Assembly (NCBI GenBank): GCA_001970955.1 | Contig: MPUH01000527.1 | Coordinates: forward strand, 1 to 47,912 | DNA length: 47,912 bases | DNA from: Stentor coeruleus | Taxonomy: Eukaryota > Ciliophora > Heterotrichea > Heterotrichida > Stentoridae | Direction of reading: 5' to 3' | Shown here: positions 28,832-40,660 of the stretch, piece by piece | Layout: each line of letters opens with the position of its first letter | How positions within the stretch are numbered: the first letter of the stretch is position 1 | Notes under the pieces: model-generated | Seen by the model: the letters and a program-made list of their open reading frames with translations, nothing else | Told to the model about the DNA's origin: nothing | Databases searched by the model: none | Program-made: the position numbers and the translations under genes

Positions 28832-30478
28832 TTAACGGGTACTGGTTTTCCAAAGTTCCAATGCTTCTGAAATGTTTAGTTCGAAATGATCTTTTCTCCA
28901 AGGAACTAAATATTGTGCTGGCTGAGCTTTCCATATTTCAAAATCTTCATCTAGACTTTCAATTTCTTTTCTTGTTTTTTTAAGTTCTTCTTTAAGTGTG
29001 CTAATATGCTGCTTGTTATTATTACTTTTACTAATTTTCGATAAATCATAAACAAGATTTTGCACTTTTCCTTCAGTTTGTAAACTTTCAGTATGTTCTA
29101 AATAGTTTTTAATAGCAGCTTTAGCATTTTCTGGTTTCGTAAAAGCTGAGACACCAAGAGCTTTACATATTTTAAGTAACCGTGTTGTCAAAGCTTGTTT
29201 TTTAAAAAGGTCTTCGGTGTTTTCTCCAGTATTTTCTGAAAAATTAGGTATATTGCATGGCAAAAGCATCGAACTTATCTTGAAATATTCAGAAAGCTCT
29301 CTACTAATCCCTGTATTCATAGGTTTTAATAGTTCAGGTAAAGTTGTACGTAGATTTAAAAGATGCTTTTTAATAAACTCTTCGATTTGAAGTTTTTTTC
29401 TTAGTGTTTCTCTTCTTATTTGACTATGCCTTGCAATGTGAGGTGATATTTTACTTATAAGAGACTCTGAATATGCTAAGCTTTTATGCTGACTAAAAAG
29501 CATAGACTGACTTTCTTTTTCTGCTTTTTTTAATTCTAATTCTTTTTGAGTTTGTTCTAAGGCTTCAAGTTGTGCTTTTTTTCCTTGCTTTGTGATCTCA
29601 GATATGAAAAAATTTTTTGTGGCTTGGTCGGAGAATTGATATGATTTTAATAAACCTTGGAGTTTATTTTTAAGAACTTCGATTTCAACTAATATTTCTT
29701 CAGTTTTATAAAACTGCATCCACACAACTTCTCTTTTTTCATTCACGTCTTTTCTAAATTTGTCTATAAGTGTATTATCATCAATATGTTCTACTTCAAA
29801 TAAATCATTGTTTTTACGTAGATTAACCCCAAGACTAAGAAATTCAGATTCAGGGTTAAAAGTACGTATTTTTTCCAAGAGCTGCTGTTTAAACTTCTCA
29901 GCTTTTTCTATAATATGTGGATATATACTTATAGGACTTAAGTTTGTAGCAAAAGTTGAAGCCAGTCCTTCTATAGCTGCTGGTGAAAGATCAGTAGACT
30001 TGAGTTCTGAATGTATATACAATAAATTTTCTGATATCTGGCCAAGTAGTTCTTTATTTATCTGAGTAAATTCTGGTGCTTTGAATACTTTAGCCAATGT
30101 TTCTCGATAATTCCTTATTGTTTTTCTTAGATTTTCAATTTTCTTCACATATGTTTGAAGTATAATTTTATGAGCTGATCGTTGATTAGATTTTTCATTT
30201 AGTTTTTTTAAAGTGATATGATTAGAAATAGCTCTTTCTAAAAGTTTTTCTATAGCAACTGAATGAAACTCTCCTGGTTTTTTCCACAATTGCCGTGTAT
30301 TTAATGCGAGATTTCCTCTTATATGTTTGGATTTTGTTTTACTTGTAGTATGAGACATTAGAAATTGAATAATTGGTTTCATAACACCTTGACAAACTTG
30401 TGAAATATCATTAACACCTATTTCTTCTGTATATCCTATGCTTTTTATATGATTGACAAATTGTCCCGCCAGATCCAT
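28832..30478 (-). CDS. HAUS5: HAUS augmin-like complex subunit 5 homologue
   Basis: 548-aa mostly coiled-coil protein. Augmin binds existing microtubules and recruits gamma-tubulin ring complexes to nucleate branches in the spindle. The N-terminal 70 residues match the HAUS5 head: a short helical segment, a Cys/Gly step, then FLMSHTTSKTKSKHIRGNL, whose KxIRGNL ending and spacing resemble the most conserved HAUS5 segment. Coiled coils run from about 85 to 345 and again 370-530, and the protein ends with a helical WKTSTR tail. Length is slightly under the animal protein (about 630 aa). Start is the first ATG. Assignment rests chiefly on the N-terminal motif; a generic coiled-coil protein is the alternative. 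Confidence 0.72.
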   Translation of the reverse strand: MDLAGQFVNHIKSIGYTEEIGVNDISQVCQGVMKPIIQFLMSHTTSKTKSKHIRGNLALNTRQLWKKPGEFHSVAIEKLLERAISNHITLKKLNEKSNQRSAHKIILQTYVKKIENLRKTIRNYRETLAKVFKAPEFTQINKELLGQISENLLYIHSELKSTDLSPAAIEGLASTFATNLSPISIYPHIIEKAEKFKQQLLEKIRTFNPESEFLSLGVNLRKNNDLFEVEHIDDNTLIDKFRKDVNEKREVVWMQFYKTEEILVEIEVLKNKLQGLLKSYQFSDQATKNFFISEITKQGKKAQLEALEQTQKELELKKAEKESQSMLFSQHKSLAYSESLISKISPHIARHSQIRRETLRKKLQIEEFIKKHLLNLRTTLPELLKPMNTGISRELSEYFKISSMLLPCNIPNFSENTGENTEDLFKKQALTTRLLKICKALGVSAFTKPENAKAAIKNYLEHTESLQTEGKVQNLVYDLSKISKSNNNKQHISTLKEELKKTRKEIESLDEDFEIWKAQPAQYLVPWRKDHFELNISEALELWKTSTR

Positions 30479-30637
30479 TTACTAAGGAGATTATTATGTA
30501 AAAATGGTCTAACTTGTATAATCCTCACCTTTATTTGCAACTTCCTTTCAAGTCAGTATGATTCATTAACAAATAAAGAAATAATACTCTATATATAAGA
30601 AAGCCAATATCAATCTTAAGTGAAAACATCCTCTATT

Positions 30638-32062
30638 TTATTGTTCTTGAACTACATCATCTTTTGGTGGGGCATCATAATACATAATTTTCCCCCTCTG
30701 CCAGTCGTGAAGCATCATTTTGGCAACAGTATTAAGATCTGGTTCTCCACCTTTCAAAAGCCTTCCTCCCATTTTAGCAAGTTGAGTAAGGAAATCCTCA
30801 CAATCTGTCCAATCTTGTATTCCATAAATACCTTTCAAATGTTCTTTGTCAACTTTATCAAGTATTCCTTGTATATAAATATGAGCATCTTCAAGTTTTT
30901 CTGGCCTCACAACGCATTTAAGAACTAAATCTGTATCTGAATCTCCTGTATCATAAACAACACCAGGACAATCAATTAAATATACTCTTTTAGTAAGTGC
31001 AATGTATTGCCAAACTTTTGTCTCTCCTGGTATTGGGGCAACTTTACACACAGCTTTAGCTCTTAGTGTGTTAATAACTGAGCTTTTTCCAACATTTGGG
31101 TATCCTATAAACCCTATGCTTATGGTCTTTTTATCTTTATGAAATTTATCAAACTGACGCAAAAGCTGGTTCAGGGCTGTTTTACCAAAAGGATTTGTAA
31201 CTGAAGCGTGAAATGCGATTGTTGGATACTCTGAAGATAGTTTTTTAACCCAGCCTGTTGTCACCCATGTTGGAACCAAGTCGCACTTGTTTAATATAAA
31301 TATCAAATGCTTATGTGGCTGCTTCTTCAACTGCTTTTCTATATGCGGGCATCTTGTTCCAATAGGATTTCTCACATCTAAAACTTGACATATAACATCA
31401 GAACTGTCCAAAACTTTATAAAGCTCTTCCCAGATTCTTCTACTCTGCCCAGCTCCTAAGCTTTTATCTCTAACTTCTACTCTAACTCCATATTCATCAA
31501 CAATATTCTTATCTTTTTCAACTTTGTACTCGTCAGCTTTCATATCAGAAATTTCAACAAGCTTTTCTAAAGAAGAAACCGCAAGTTTTGGCCGTTTGCG
31601 ACGAGATTTTGGCCCAAAAGTATCATCAAAAGTTTCAATATCCAATAGTGGAGGACGTTTTTCCGACTCATTAGGTTCTGAGATTAGAGACATTGGAAGT
31701 TTAGATGATTTAACTAGCATTGAATATGGGTCGTTAGAAACTTCTCTAACTTCATTGCGAAATGAGTCTAGTTCACTTTGAGATATCGTCCGCGTATTGC
31801 CGAACCATCTTCGGTCAGGGTCAATTTTTGCTGCTTGCGAAGGTCTGGCACGTCTCAATTCATCATCAGGTTTTTCACTATACAAATTCAATAACTTAAT
31901 AGTAGATTTCTCTCTATATGAATGAGGCTTTTTACCTTTAATAACTCTGTCAGGGTTATTTGACGAAGCTGATGTGTGCTTGTTTTTCGTAATTCGCTTA
32001 CTCTTGACTGCTCCAAGCTCACCCTTTCTTTTCTTAGACTTAGCAATGAGCTTTTTCGGCAT
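30638..32062 (-). CDS. NOG2: nucleolar GTPase NOG2/GNL2 (60S ribosome assembly)
   Basis: 474-aa circularly permuted GTPase needed for late nuclear maturation and export of the large ribosomal subunit. The N-terminal NGP1NT region (about 30-170) carries the diagnostic RRWFGNTR. Motif order is permuted: G4 NKCD (258-261) comes first, then G1 GYPNVGKSS (320-328) and G3 DCPG (364-367). [12 protein letters not shown] (231-242) is the characteristic segment just before G4. The C-terminus ends soon after the NGP1 helical region and lacks the long charged tail of animal GNL2, so length is like the yeast protein. Start gives a basic nuclear/nucleolar localisation leader ([14 protein letters not shown]). 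No introns. Confidence 0.96.
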   Translation of the reverse strand: MPKKLIAKSKKRKGELGAVKSKRITKNKHTSASSNNPDRVIKGKKPHSYREKSTIKLLNLYSEKPDDELRRARPSQAAKIDPDRRWFGNTRTISQSELDSFRNEVREVSNDPYSMLVKSSKLPMSLISEPNESEKRPPLLDIETFDDTFGPKSRRKRPKLAVSSLEKLVEISDMKADEYKVEKDKNIVDEYGVRVEVRDKSLGAGQSRRIWEELYKVLDSSDVICQVLDVRNPIGTRCPHIEKQLKKQPHKHLIFILNKCDLVPTWVTTGWVKKLSSEYPTIAFHASVTNPFGKTALNQLLRQFDKFHKDKKTISIGFIGYPNVGKSSVINTLRAKAVCKVAPIPGETKVWQYIALTKRVYLIDCPGVVYDTGDSDTDLVLKCVVRPEKLEDAHIYIQGILDKVDKEHLKGIYGIQDWTDCEDFLTQLAKMGGRLLKGGEPDLNTVAKMMLHDWQRGKIMYYDAPPKDDVVQEQ

Positions 32063-32212
32063 TATTATAAACCTATAAATATTCTTCTTAAAAATCCATG
32101 TAATTTCTAAAATCTCTAATATAAAAACCTACTAATATCTTCCTTTTATATATTATTTACTATATATATCATAATATACTTTATATATTCTGGACAAATT
32201 ATATATTTAATA

Positions 32213-33940
32213 TCAACCATTGCAAACATTAGACAATTCCAAATCTTCAAGTAACTGAGGGTCGATTTCAAATTTAGGTAAAGTTTTGATAAGGTCTTTA
32301 AAAGGAATTTCATTTTTCAATATCGTCAAAGTTTGTTCTAGATTTTTTTCTAATACCAAATGTTCTGTTAAATGAAATATTGCTAGGCATATAGATATTA
32401 ATGCTGGCCAGCCTTGAAGGAGAAAATAATCCCATATTTCGAGAATTGAGGTTATTGGAAGTTCAAGTTCGTATTGGAAATATGTGAAAACTGTTAAAAA
32501 CCATGGGGTTACGATCATGTCTAAGTTTACTTCTAGGTTTTTAAAGTGTTGTGAGAGGAATGGGAGTTTTATTTTCAATAGAAAATCCAGTTGGAATATC
32601 CCAAGACGCAGTCTAGAAAAACCATCTTTCCAAAGCTCGGATAGGTAAAACGGAGGTCTGAGTAATGAGTCCATCACTTTTAGAACTTCATCTATATTGT
32701 TATAAATACCATATAGAAAATGGGCAACAAAATGCATCCCTTGACAATAGCATAAGTTTGGGTTGTACTTACAAAGAAGAATAAGAATTTCTTCAGTTTC
32801 TTTATTGAAGTTATTAAAACCTCTCGTAACATCATTGTGGATTTCAGTTGACATGGATTCATCGACATCATAAAAAACTCCTCGAATAGATGTGTTGTAA
32901 AAGTTCTTGAAATATAGTCTATACATGATTTTTCTTGGTTGCAAACCACCTAACCCTATTTTCCTCCATACCGCCTTGATATTCAAAACTTTATTCGTAA
33001 TATTTCTTAAGTTTCTTGATACAATCCTTAGCAAAGATACATCTCTAGCACTTAGAAACTCAATAATGGATGTCCATATTTGTACAGAAAACATAAACGA
33101 CTCGCGATATCGCAAAGGCTTTTTTATCTTTTCAATCTGATTTTCAATCCTGTGTATCTTCTGTTTCAATATCGAAATTTCCTGATCTTTTGTCAACAAA
33201 AGATCCCTAATCATCTCTTTTTTCGTATTAAGCTTGGTCCTTTCATTAGAGTTTTCCTTTATAAGTTTTTTAAGTTTATCACTATCAATTTCCATTTTTT
33301 CTCCTTCAATAACACTTATAATGCTATTAACAATTCCTTGTATGACCTGTTTTTCCAATAAATCCTGATTTAATTTTTGACTTGCTTGTTTTTCTTGTAC
33401 TTGATGTTTTGATTTATAAAGTGCTTTAAGTGTCTCTTCTCCTTGCTTATTATGAATTATGCTTTCACAATATTTTTTTAACCCCATCGAACTCATATAT
33501 TCCCTACTAAGTTTTATAAGAGTATTTAAACTTTTGACAAATTCATCACGTAAAGCTTTATTGTCTGAGCTAAATTCATAAGCTTTCCTTATAGTAAAAA
33601 TACGAAAAGCTAATATCTTAGAGAAATCAATGTGTGTGAAACTTGAATTTGAGATATTGATAAACTCTGCTATTTGGATATCTGTTGTTAATATATAACT
33701 AGCACGAGGTTTATCTATACTCATTTTTTGTAAGGTTTCATTGAAGTAAACACTTACACATTTGCGTTTACCTGAACGATTGTATTTGATAAATGAGTGA
33801 GGGGTTGTTAAAACTTTTATCATTTTTTTTGATAGACTCATTGGTTCGTTTAGAGGATTTGGAAGATTGTAGTCTTTTTCTAGAAGGTGAGATGGCATGG
33901 ATGCTTGAACATAGGTCATAGATTTTTGTAATTTTCGCAT
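32213..33940 (-). CDS. TBC-domain Rab GTPase-activating protein with PH-like N-terminus
   Basis: 575 aa. The C-terminal TBC domain (about 335-560) stimulates GTP hydrolysis on Rab proteins in membrane traffic. Both catalytic fingers are present: Arg373 in HNDVTRGF and Gln400 in YCQGM. An N-terminal block (about 35-150) has the strand pattern of a PH/GRAM-like domain. A coiled coil (about 180-275) follows, then a short F-box-like helix pair (FLSARDVSLLRIVSRNLR, about 295-312) just before TBC, as in PH-TBC proteins of other protists. It ends in TGA, the only intact gene here seen to use that stop. Rab target unknown. Confidence 0.92.
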   Translation of the reverse strand: MRKLQKSMTYVQASMPSHLLEKDYNLPNPLNEPMSLSKKMIKVLTTPHSFIKYNRSGKRKCVSVYFNETLQKMSIDKPRASYILTTDIQIAEFINISNSSFTHIDFSKILAFRIFTIRKAYEFSSDNKALRDEFVKSLNTLIKLSREYMSSMGLKKYCESIIHNKQGEETLKALYKSKHQVQEKQASQKLNQDLLEKQVIQGIVNSIISVIEGEKMEIDSDKLKKLIKENSNERTKLNTKKEMIRDLLLTKDQEISILKQKIHRIENQIEKIKKPLRYRESFMFSVQIWTSIIEFLSARDVSLLRIVSRNLRNITNKVLNIKAVWRKIGLGGLQPRKIMYRLYFKNFYNTSIRGVFYDVDESMSTEIHNDVTRGFNNFNKETEEILILLCKYNPNLCYCQGMHFVAHFLYGIYNNIDEVLKVMDSLLRPPFYLSELWKDGFSRLRLGIFQLDFLLKIKLPFLSQHFKNLEVNLDMIVTPWFLTVFTYFQYELELPITSILEIWDYFLLQGWPALISICLAIFHLTEHLVLEKNLEQTLTILKNEIPFKDLIKTLPKFEIDPQLLEDLELSNVCNG

Positions 33941-34473
33941 ATTATATTATTTGCTAAGTGTGGTTTTAGGTTAAGTTAAGAGAAGCTATTATTTTTATGG
34001 ATTTGGCTTGATTTTATATGATTGAGGATATTTGCTGGAAATATTAGGTTTCATTGTGCTATTGATGGAAGAGGAGATTATTGTATGATTGAAGTAAATT
34101 GAGTCTTTTTTAAATAGGATGATAAGTAAAGGTTTTATGTTTAGAGTGAAATGTGATTTAGGATAGATTAGTTGGTTATTGTATTATTTTAGATAGATTT
34201 AGGTTGTGTATTTGATATTTTTAGGGATGTTAAAAAAAATTTATTAGTGATTTAATCAAAGGATATATTTGAAGAAAACAATAAATAGTTTTTGAGAATT
34301 TGATTAGTTAAGTCATTTAGTTATTTTGCAAATGTTTGCGAATTGAAAAAAGGTTTTCACTTCAAAAAATACTTGCCTTTCAATATGTCTATGAGCTTGA
34401 TTTTGGAAAAACTCCAAAACTCAATAGTTTATCATTATTATATTACCAAATAACATAATGTTATTGAATTAAT
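33941..34473. other. intergenic spacer, nothing recognised
   Basis: AT-rich, no gene. It contains the TBC gene promoter at its left end and the 3' end of the MGCC gene at its right. Confidence 0.4.
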
Positions 34474-34890
34474 CTAATTCTTGAACTCGCATATTTTTGT
34501 GAGATTTTCATGTTTCGGTGAGTCAATAGTGTTTTTCCGATGCACCCCAGAATTTTGTAAAAACGCTGCTTCTATATCAGTTCGATGAAGAGAAATGCTT
34601 GTAGGCCTTGTATAGTAAATCATCGAATCTAATAATCGTGTTCTTGATGTTTCAAATTGTTGCCCATAATTATTCTCTTCATGAGAATCTAGGCTAACTT
34701 CACTAAAGCCCTCTTCAGTTTGAAAATGTCTTTCACCATGCTTTTTAAGATTACAAGCACGGTTGTTTTTTGAGTTTGTAAATCCCTTTTGGGTTAACTC
34801 TAAGTGTTCGTTTTTATATTGTATGTCTAAATTATCATAGGGGGTTAGAACAAGTTCCCCAATTTCAAGCTTCGATTTGCAACAACCCAT
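34474..34890 (-). CDS. short protein with MGCCKSK dual-acylation signal
   Basis: 138 aa beginning MGCCKSKLEIG, a textbook pattern for N-myristoylation at Gly2 and palmitoylation at Cys3/Cys4, as in membrane-tethered signalling adaptors; this would place it on the inner face of the plasma or ciliary membrane (inference from motif). The rest is polar, Asn/Ser/Glu-rich and probably disordered, with potential phosphorylation sites (for example RPTSISLHRTD) but no domain. Start is the first ATG. Function unknown. Confidence 0.6.
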   Translation of the reverse strand: MGCCKSKLEIGELVLTPYDNLDIQYKNEHLELTQKGFTNSKNNRACNLKKHGERHFQTEEGFSEVSLDSHEENNYGQQFETSRTRLLDSMIYYTRPTSISLHRTDIEAAFLQNSGVHRKNTIDSPKHENLTKICEFKN

Positions 34891-36320
34891 AATACTAATT
34901 ATAATAACTATCTAAAATAATTAAAGATTTGCTTTTATCATATAAACTACTATATCAACTTAGGCTTATAAGCATATAAGTTTGATTTAAATTGATACTT
35001 TTGGGCTATTTTTTTTTACTTAAATCACTGCTTGGCAAAATAAATGTATTTAGATATATGATTTTTATTATTAAAGCGAAAGTTAAGTGATTATATTCTT
35101 GAAATGAACTTAGTTTTATCTAATGATGCTACAAAATATATTTGAAAGTAATAGACTATAAGTTTGCTAGTTAATTTATTTATAAGAAATAGAATATCTT
35201 TGTTTTTGAGTTTATTTAAACTTATATAAACATTGATAATATATTATTTTGATAATAAGACTTTATTAAATATTATTGTTTTTCAGATTTTTGGTAGTGT
35301 TTCTTACTTATAATTATACTTAGAGTAATAATTTATTTAAATACAGTTGATTAATCATAAATGAATTTTATGAATTTGTCTTATTGCCATTTATGGCTTA
35401 TTTATTTTCCTATGAAAGAAGGTATACATGTAGATGACGAATAAAAAAATTCGATTGTATTTATATTTACATCATTTAAGAGACTGATAAATTAGGCTCA
35501 TTGAATAATAAAGTAAAAAAAGTGCTTAATGAAAATACTTTTTAAAATGAAAGCTTATAATAGTACATAAATCAAATTTAATAATCGAAAATTTATTAAA
35601 ATCACAACTGAAAAATGTTTAGTTTATCATGCCGAGTTATTTCTCATTTATTTCGATAATTTTCTTGAAATTTCTTACATTTGGCAATATAACTTCATGA
35701 AAATTCCAACTTTTTGCACAGCTATTTATTTTTCCTTATCACTGTTTAAATGCATAGTATTTCATAAATATAGTATTTAGTAATATATAAAATTAACTCA
35801 TGATTTAATAATTACAATAAAACTTTAAAATAAGCATATCATCTATATTATATATATTTTAAGATTTCAAACCTTAGCTATTTGTTTATCAGTGTAAAAT
35901 AAATTTTAGCATGAGTTCTAATAAGATATTTAAGTATCTAAAAATTAGAAAATATGAAATCTATTCCCGTAAGTAACTATATCTATAAGGTTATAGGGTG
36001 CCATTAATGTAATTAATTAATTATTTTATACTTGAGCCTATTATAAATGTATTCTGACTGCTGTTTCTGGTATTAAAATATTATTGTTGGAATCGCAAGG
36101 ATTATTCTCGGTTTGATTGACTCTTACACACATTTAAATTCAAATTTTAATTTGAAAGCTTATTCTCTATACATTCTTATTTGAATTTAAGTCAATCCAT
36201 ACTTTCAAGAGTATTCCATCTAAAAAAATGTATCATAATTATATATAATTTCTAATTATCATAGTTAATTTATAATCAATTAATATCCAACATCCTAAAT
36301 CTTATGGCATAATATATAAG
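34891..36320. other. 1.4-kb divergent spacer without an intact gene
   Basis: It separates divergent genes, so should hold both promoters. At about 35601-35779 one plus-strand frame is open for nearly 60 codons (contains YHAELFLIYFDNFLEISYIW) but lacks an ATG and any continuation, so it is possibly relic coding DNA. Nothing else was recognised, and no tRNA. Confidence 0.4.
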
Positions 36321-39300
36321 ATGTCCTTTGTTTTATTATTATACAAATCCTTCACCTTAATTTACACTCAAGAAGCTTACTCAGATTCCTCAGCCAAACT
36401 AAGAAAAATCCTATATCTATTCATTAATACTCAACACTTACTACAAAATGTTAATTTTTTCTGGAAACCAAATTTGCCAATAAAAAATTGGAGCAATTTT
36501 GAGCAATTCTGGAAATCCCTCAATTTTGCATGTATAGATAGTTTAGCAGCTGCTTATAATTTGTCTAAAGAATTTATGATGAGTATTGTCTGTTGTTTAG
36601 TTTTGGCTATGCTTATATTAGCATTAATTTTGCTTTTAGTGTACTTTGAAAAAGGCATCCCAAATTCATTGATTAGGATTTTTTATGGAATCTCCTGCTT
36701 TTTATGTGATTTATATTTTATTCCCGCTAGCATATCCTTGGTGACTCTAATAAAATATTCAAGTTTAAATCTGGAATACCTAGAAGAATATGTAAACAAA
36801 ATTCCATCATCAGCATTAAATTATGGTAAGTTGGGGCAAATTGGAGGGGTTTTNCTAGAAGAATATGTAAACAAAATTCCATCATCAGCATTAAATTATG
36901 GTAAGTTGGGGCAAATTGGAGGGGTTTTAGCAATTTTAGTATTGATGATGTTGATGATTGTTTTTGAAACTTGTGCTTATGATATGAGGTATGAAAATAT
37001 TATTTAAAAACATTATTTTANAACAAAATTCCATCATCAGCATTAAATTATGGTAAGTTGGGGCAAATTGGAGGGGTTTTAGCAATTTTAGTATTGATGA
37101 TGTTGATGATTGTTTTTGAAACTTGTGCTTATGATATGAGGTACTCACTAAAGAATAACTTTCATACAAGAGTCCATCCTGGACTTGGAATATTTTTAAA
37201 ATTATTTTATTTTGTTCAATGCGTATTATTTACAACACTTCAAATCAGTCATTATGAGACTTATCTAAGCATATCATGTTTGCTATACGCATTAGTGACT
37301 ATAATAACAATATATCAAATGCCTTTTCATTCATTTTTCAGCAACTCAATTTTGATTTTTATTCATTTAGATGCTCTTTATTTGAATTTTATTTTCTTGT
37401 TGCAAATTTGGATTGACTCAGCAACTGCAGGTATTGTCCTCTCTTTTATAATGCAACCGTTTATATTGCTTTTGAGTATGGAAATGAACAAATTTTTATT
37501 AAATCGCAAATGTAATAAAAGAAGTGCGAAGTATGCAAAAGTAATTGAATTTGAGCATTATTTAAGAGAAGGACTATTAAAACACTCTACAGACCCTAAA
37601 ATTTTACAACTTTTTAATAAAAATGTTCAATACAACATGAGATTTAATAATGATAAACTTATTAGAGTACTTCAAGCTTATTATTGTTTAGAAGCACTAG
37701 GCGATCCTGAGTTGGCCTACATAAAAATCGGTACGTGTGAATTTTCAGGATTCAACTTTCTAATAAACTACCAGGTTTTCAAATGCAAAGAAATACTTGG
37801 ATTCTTAAACCGTGAATTATCAGAAGGCCTAAAACTCTTCCTTTTTCATAATAACTTCGATGTTACAAAAAAAATCGACTTTGAAATCTGCCTTTCTCTT
37901 CTTAGCTTATTTAGTAAAATCCTCAATTATCCCCAAGATATCCATATTATAAAATCCCAACTAATAAACAACTATCAAATGATTAAAACCACAAAAAGGA
38001 AATACAAAAAACTCATAAAAGAAGTTCCAGATTCTATAGTTTTACTTGACATATATAGTTCATTTTTATTTAATATACTTCATGATGAAGATGAAGGTAT
38101 AGAATTTCTGCAAAGAAGAAACAGACTTTTGACTGAACTTGGTGGAAGTAAACCAAAAGAAAGTATGACAAAAAAAGATTATCCAGTTTTAATAACATCA
38201 GGAAGTAAAGGTATTTCTGGGAAAATTGTATATGCTAATGATAAAATGCTTGAAATCTTAGGCCATAATTCAGAAAGTATCAAAGAATGCTATCTTAGTC
38301 ATTTTATACCAATGCCTTTTGATTATCAGCATGCTAATTTACTATATAATTTCCCTCATCAATGCATATCGAGGAAAATTATTTGCAACACTTTTAATTT
38401 TATATCGGTCAATGAGTTTTTGATAGAATGCGAATTCGAAACTGAATGCATAATTTATGGTGAAAAGCCTTATTTTCTTAGCACATTTGAGATGAACAAT
38501 ATTAAAACAAGGTCAGTAGTTTTATTAGATTCTACTGGGTTTATAATGTCTGCAAGCGAAAATTTTCTCAGCATGTTTTCAATAGTTTCATATAAAGAGA
38601 AAAACATTGAAGATATTCTTCATGAACCACATTTCCTAAAAAAGCCAATTCAAACCCCGATAAAAGTTAAAAACAACACCTTAATTGGTATAATCAACCT
38701 TATTAAATTAAAAAACAACACTTTTTTTGTTGTATATTTCTCTTCAAACAACCAAGAACTCAAAAATATGATGTATAAAAAATCATATACAATAAGAGAA
38801 CCTCCTATGCATATGCTATCAAATCAACAAGCCCTGCTAACAAAAAAAACAACAACAGTAGGATTTCGAAGCAAAACAACATATTTTGAAGAAAGTAAAA
38901 TTGAAGATAAATTCAAAGTATCTTTTACTCAATCTAATAGCATTGTTTCTAATTATGTTAATATTCACAAAGAAATATTAGCATTAAACAAGTCAACAAA
39001 ATCATTCAAAGTTATGCTGTATATTTTATGCATTACAGTATTTATTATATAGATTCTTGTTGTGATTACAGTAACATCCATTGAAACTTATATAATGTAT
39101 TCAGAAGGAGAAAGTTTAGCATCTTTAAATCATTTAAAACGTTTTGGTGAACTAAATTATCAATTAACAAAACTAGCTGTTATTGTAAGAAGCCTTGATC
39201 TTAGTAGCAAAAATCTTATTGATAACTGGTATACAAGTGCAGACTTAATTGCAACAGTAAATGACACCACAACAATTTACAAATATTTTATAGATGATCA

Positions 39301-40660
39301 AAAAAGCTTGAAAGTATGTAATAGTCTTAAATCAGAAAGCTTTATCAAATCAAAAGATTTCACATATTTTATAACCAATGGGGATATCTATTATTCAAAA
39401 ATCACAAACAAAACTCTTATAATTCAATTATCAAACTTAAATAATCTTATAGGAACTTTACTACAAACTGTAATATTTACATAGGCTTCATTATTTGCTT
39501 CTGATTCATCAGGACAAAGTCTTCGATTAGAGTCATCATTTTTACTTATCTATAACATAATGGGATCAATCAATAAATCATTAAATTCAGTCATTGAATT
39601 GCTTAATCTATGTTCAAAAGAAAGAGGATTTGCTTTAACTTTTATAGAAGACTATGCGCTTATAGGAGGAATTGGGATTTTAGGAGGGCTTTTTGTTGTT
39701 TTGGCTGTTTTCGTTGTGTATTCTGAAAAGCATGTTAGATTTTTATGGGATTATTTGCAAGATAGTGTCGATAGAAGTTATTCAGAGATTAGGAATAATG
39801 TGTCTGAAAGATTAAGCACTGTGCATTTAAAGGACTTTTCTGAAGAAAATGAATCGAAGCCAGTGAGGATTAGTAAGAATAATAAAAAAGTTACTCATTC
39901 TCTAAGACACTTGATTAGATTTTTTTTGCTTTTTGCCCTTTGTATTGGAATAATGGTAGTGCAATCAAAATATTTTATTGAGGAAATTCGAGTCGGACTT
40001 GAATATAGACCTTATTTAATAGCTAGTTTTGCTGCAATGAAGACTTCTATTTCAAGAATAATTTTTTGGACAAATGAATATGCTATTAGAGATTCTGAGT
40101 ATAGATTAGAAAACTATTATGATTTTATGCTTTTTGATCAGTTAGGGAAAAATATTGATAGTGAAATCGAAAAACTAAAGAGCATAAGGAGTATCTTAAG
40201 AGAGTCAAATGCTAAAGCTCTGATTACAAAGGCGGCTGAAGATATTCTTTATAATAAATACCCAGGAAGCACTTTTTCACTTCATTATGGACTTCATTCA
40301 GCAACTAATTTAATATCATCTGAGTCATCATTATTGAGAAGTACAAATTTTAATCTCTCTTCAGAATTCTCAGCTTTTAATGACTTTACTAATGAACTTA
40401 TAAACGCAACTCAAATTTTCACTGAAATGCTTGATAAAACATCATATGATATTATTATATCACTTCTTCAAAATCTAATATACTTTACTATATCCTCAAA
40501 TTTCTTCCTTATTTTAATATTCTTTGGGTATTATTTGCCTTACTTGAAAAGGGAAACAAAAATATTGATTTTTTTAAGAAAGTTTTCGAGTTTTTTGCCA
40601 AGTGAAAACAGAAAAAAAATGCATGATCAAGAACAGATAAAAAAAAATTATACTAAATAA
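36321..40660 (+). CDS. large multi-pass membrane protein with PAS domain, TmcB-like
   Basis: About 1360 aa once two introns (39038-39052, 39470-39484) are removed and the duplicated assembly joins at 36854 and 37021 are collapsed (536xx reading continues from 36853 to 37081). The N-terminal third carries about ten hydrophobic segments. A helical region follows, starting EFEHYLREGLLKHSTDPKIL, of the TPR-like kind found in TmcB/TmcC-type protist proteins. Then comes a PAS domain about 545-605 (KIVYANDKMLEILGHNSESI), a further membrane helix across intron 1 (VMLYILCIT joined to ILVVITVTS), an extracytosolic segment and three more helices. This layout matches the expanded ciliate PAS membrane family. 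The role is probably sensory or mechanosensory signalling, but that is inference. Confidence 0.75.
36780..37143. repeat. artefactual overlapping contig ends around N36854 and N37021
   Basis: 36780-36853 equals 36855-36928 (74 bp). 36870-36991 equals 37022-37143 (122 bp). The middle piece (36855-37020) is thus a small contig overlapping both neighbours, except for its last 29 bases (36992-37020), which differ. The true gene should run from 36853 straight to 37081; the frame agrees exactly. Confidence 0.9.
39038..39052 (+). other. 15-nt spliceosomal intron
   Basis: GTATTTATTATATAG. In-frame TAG when retained; removal keeps the frame and completes a transmembrane helix. Confidence 0.85.
39470..39484 (+). 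other. 15-nt spliceosomal intron
   Basis: GTAATATTTACATAG. In-frame TAG when retained; removal joins LLQT to ASLFASDSSG in frame. Confidence 0.85.

Noticed and set aside
36527-36545. A 15-nt GTA...TAG unit early in the PAS membrane gene (GTATAGATAGTTTAG)
   Set aside because: It lacks the A six bases from the 3' end seen in the other introns, and the frame is open and sensible without splicing.
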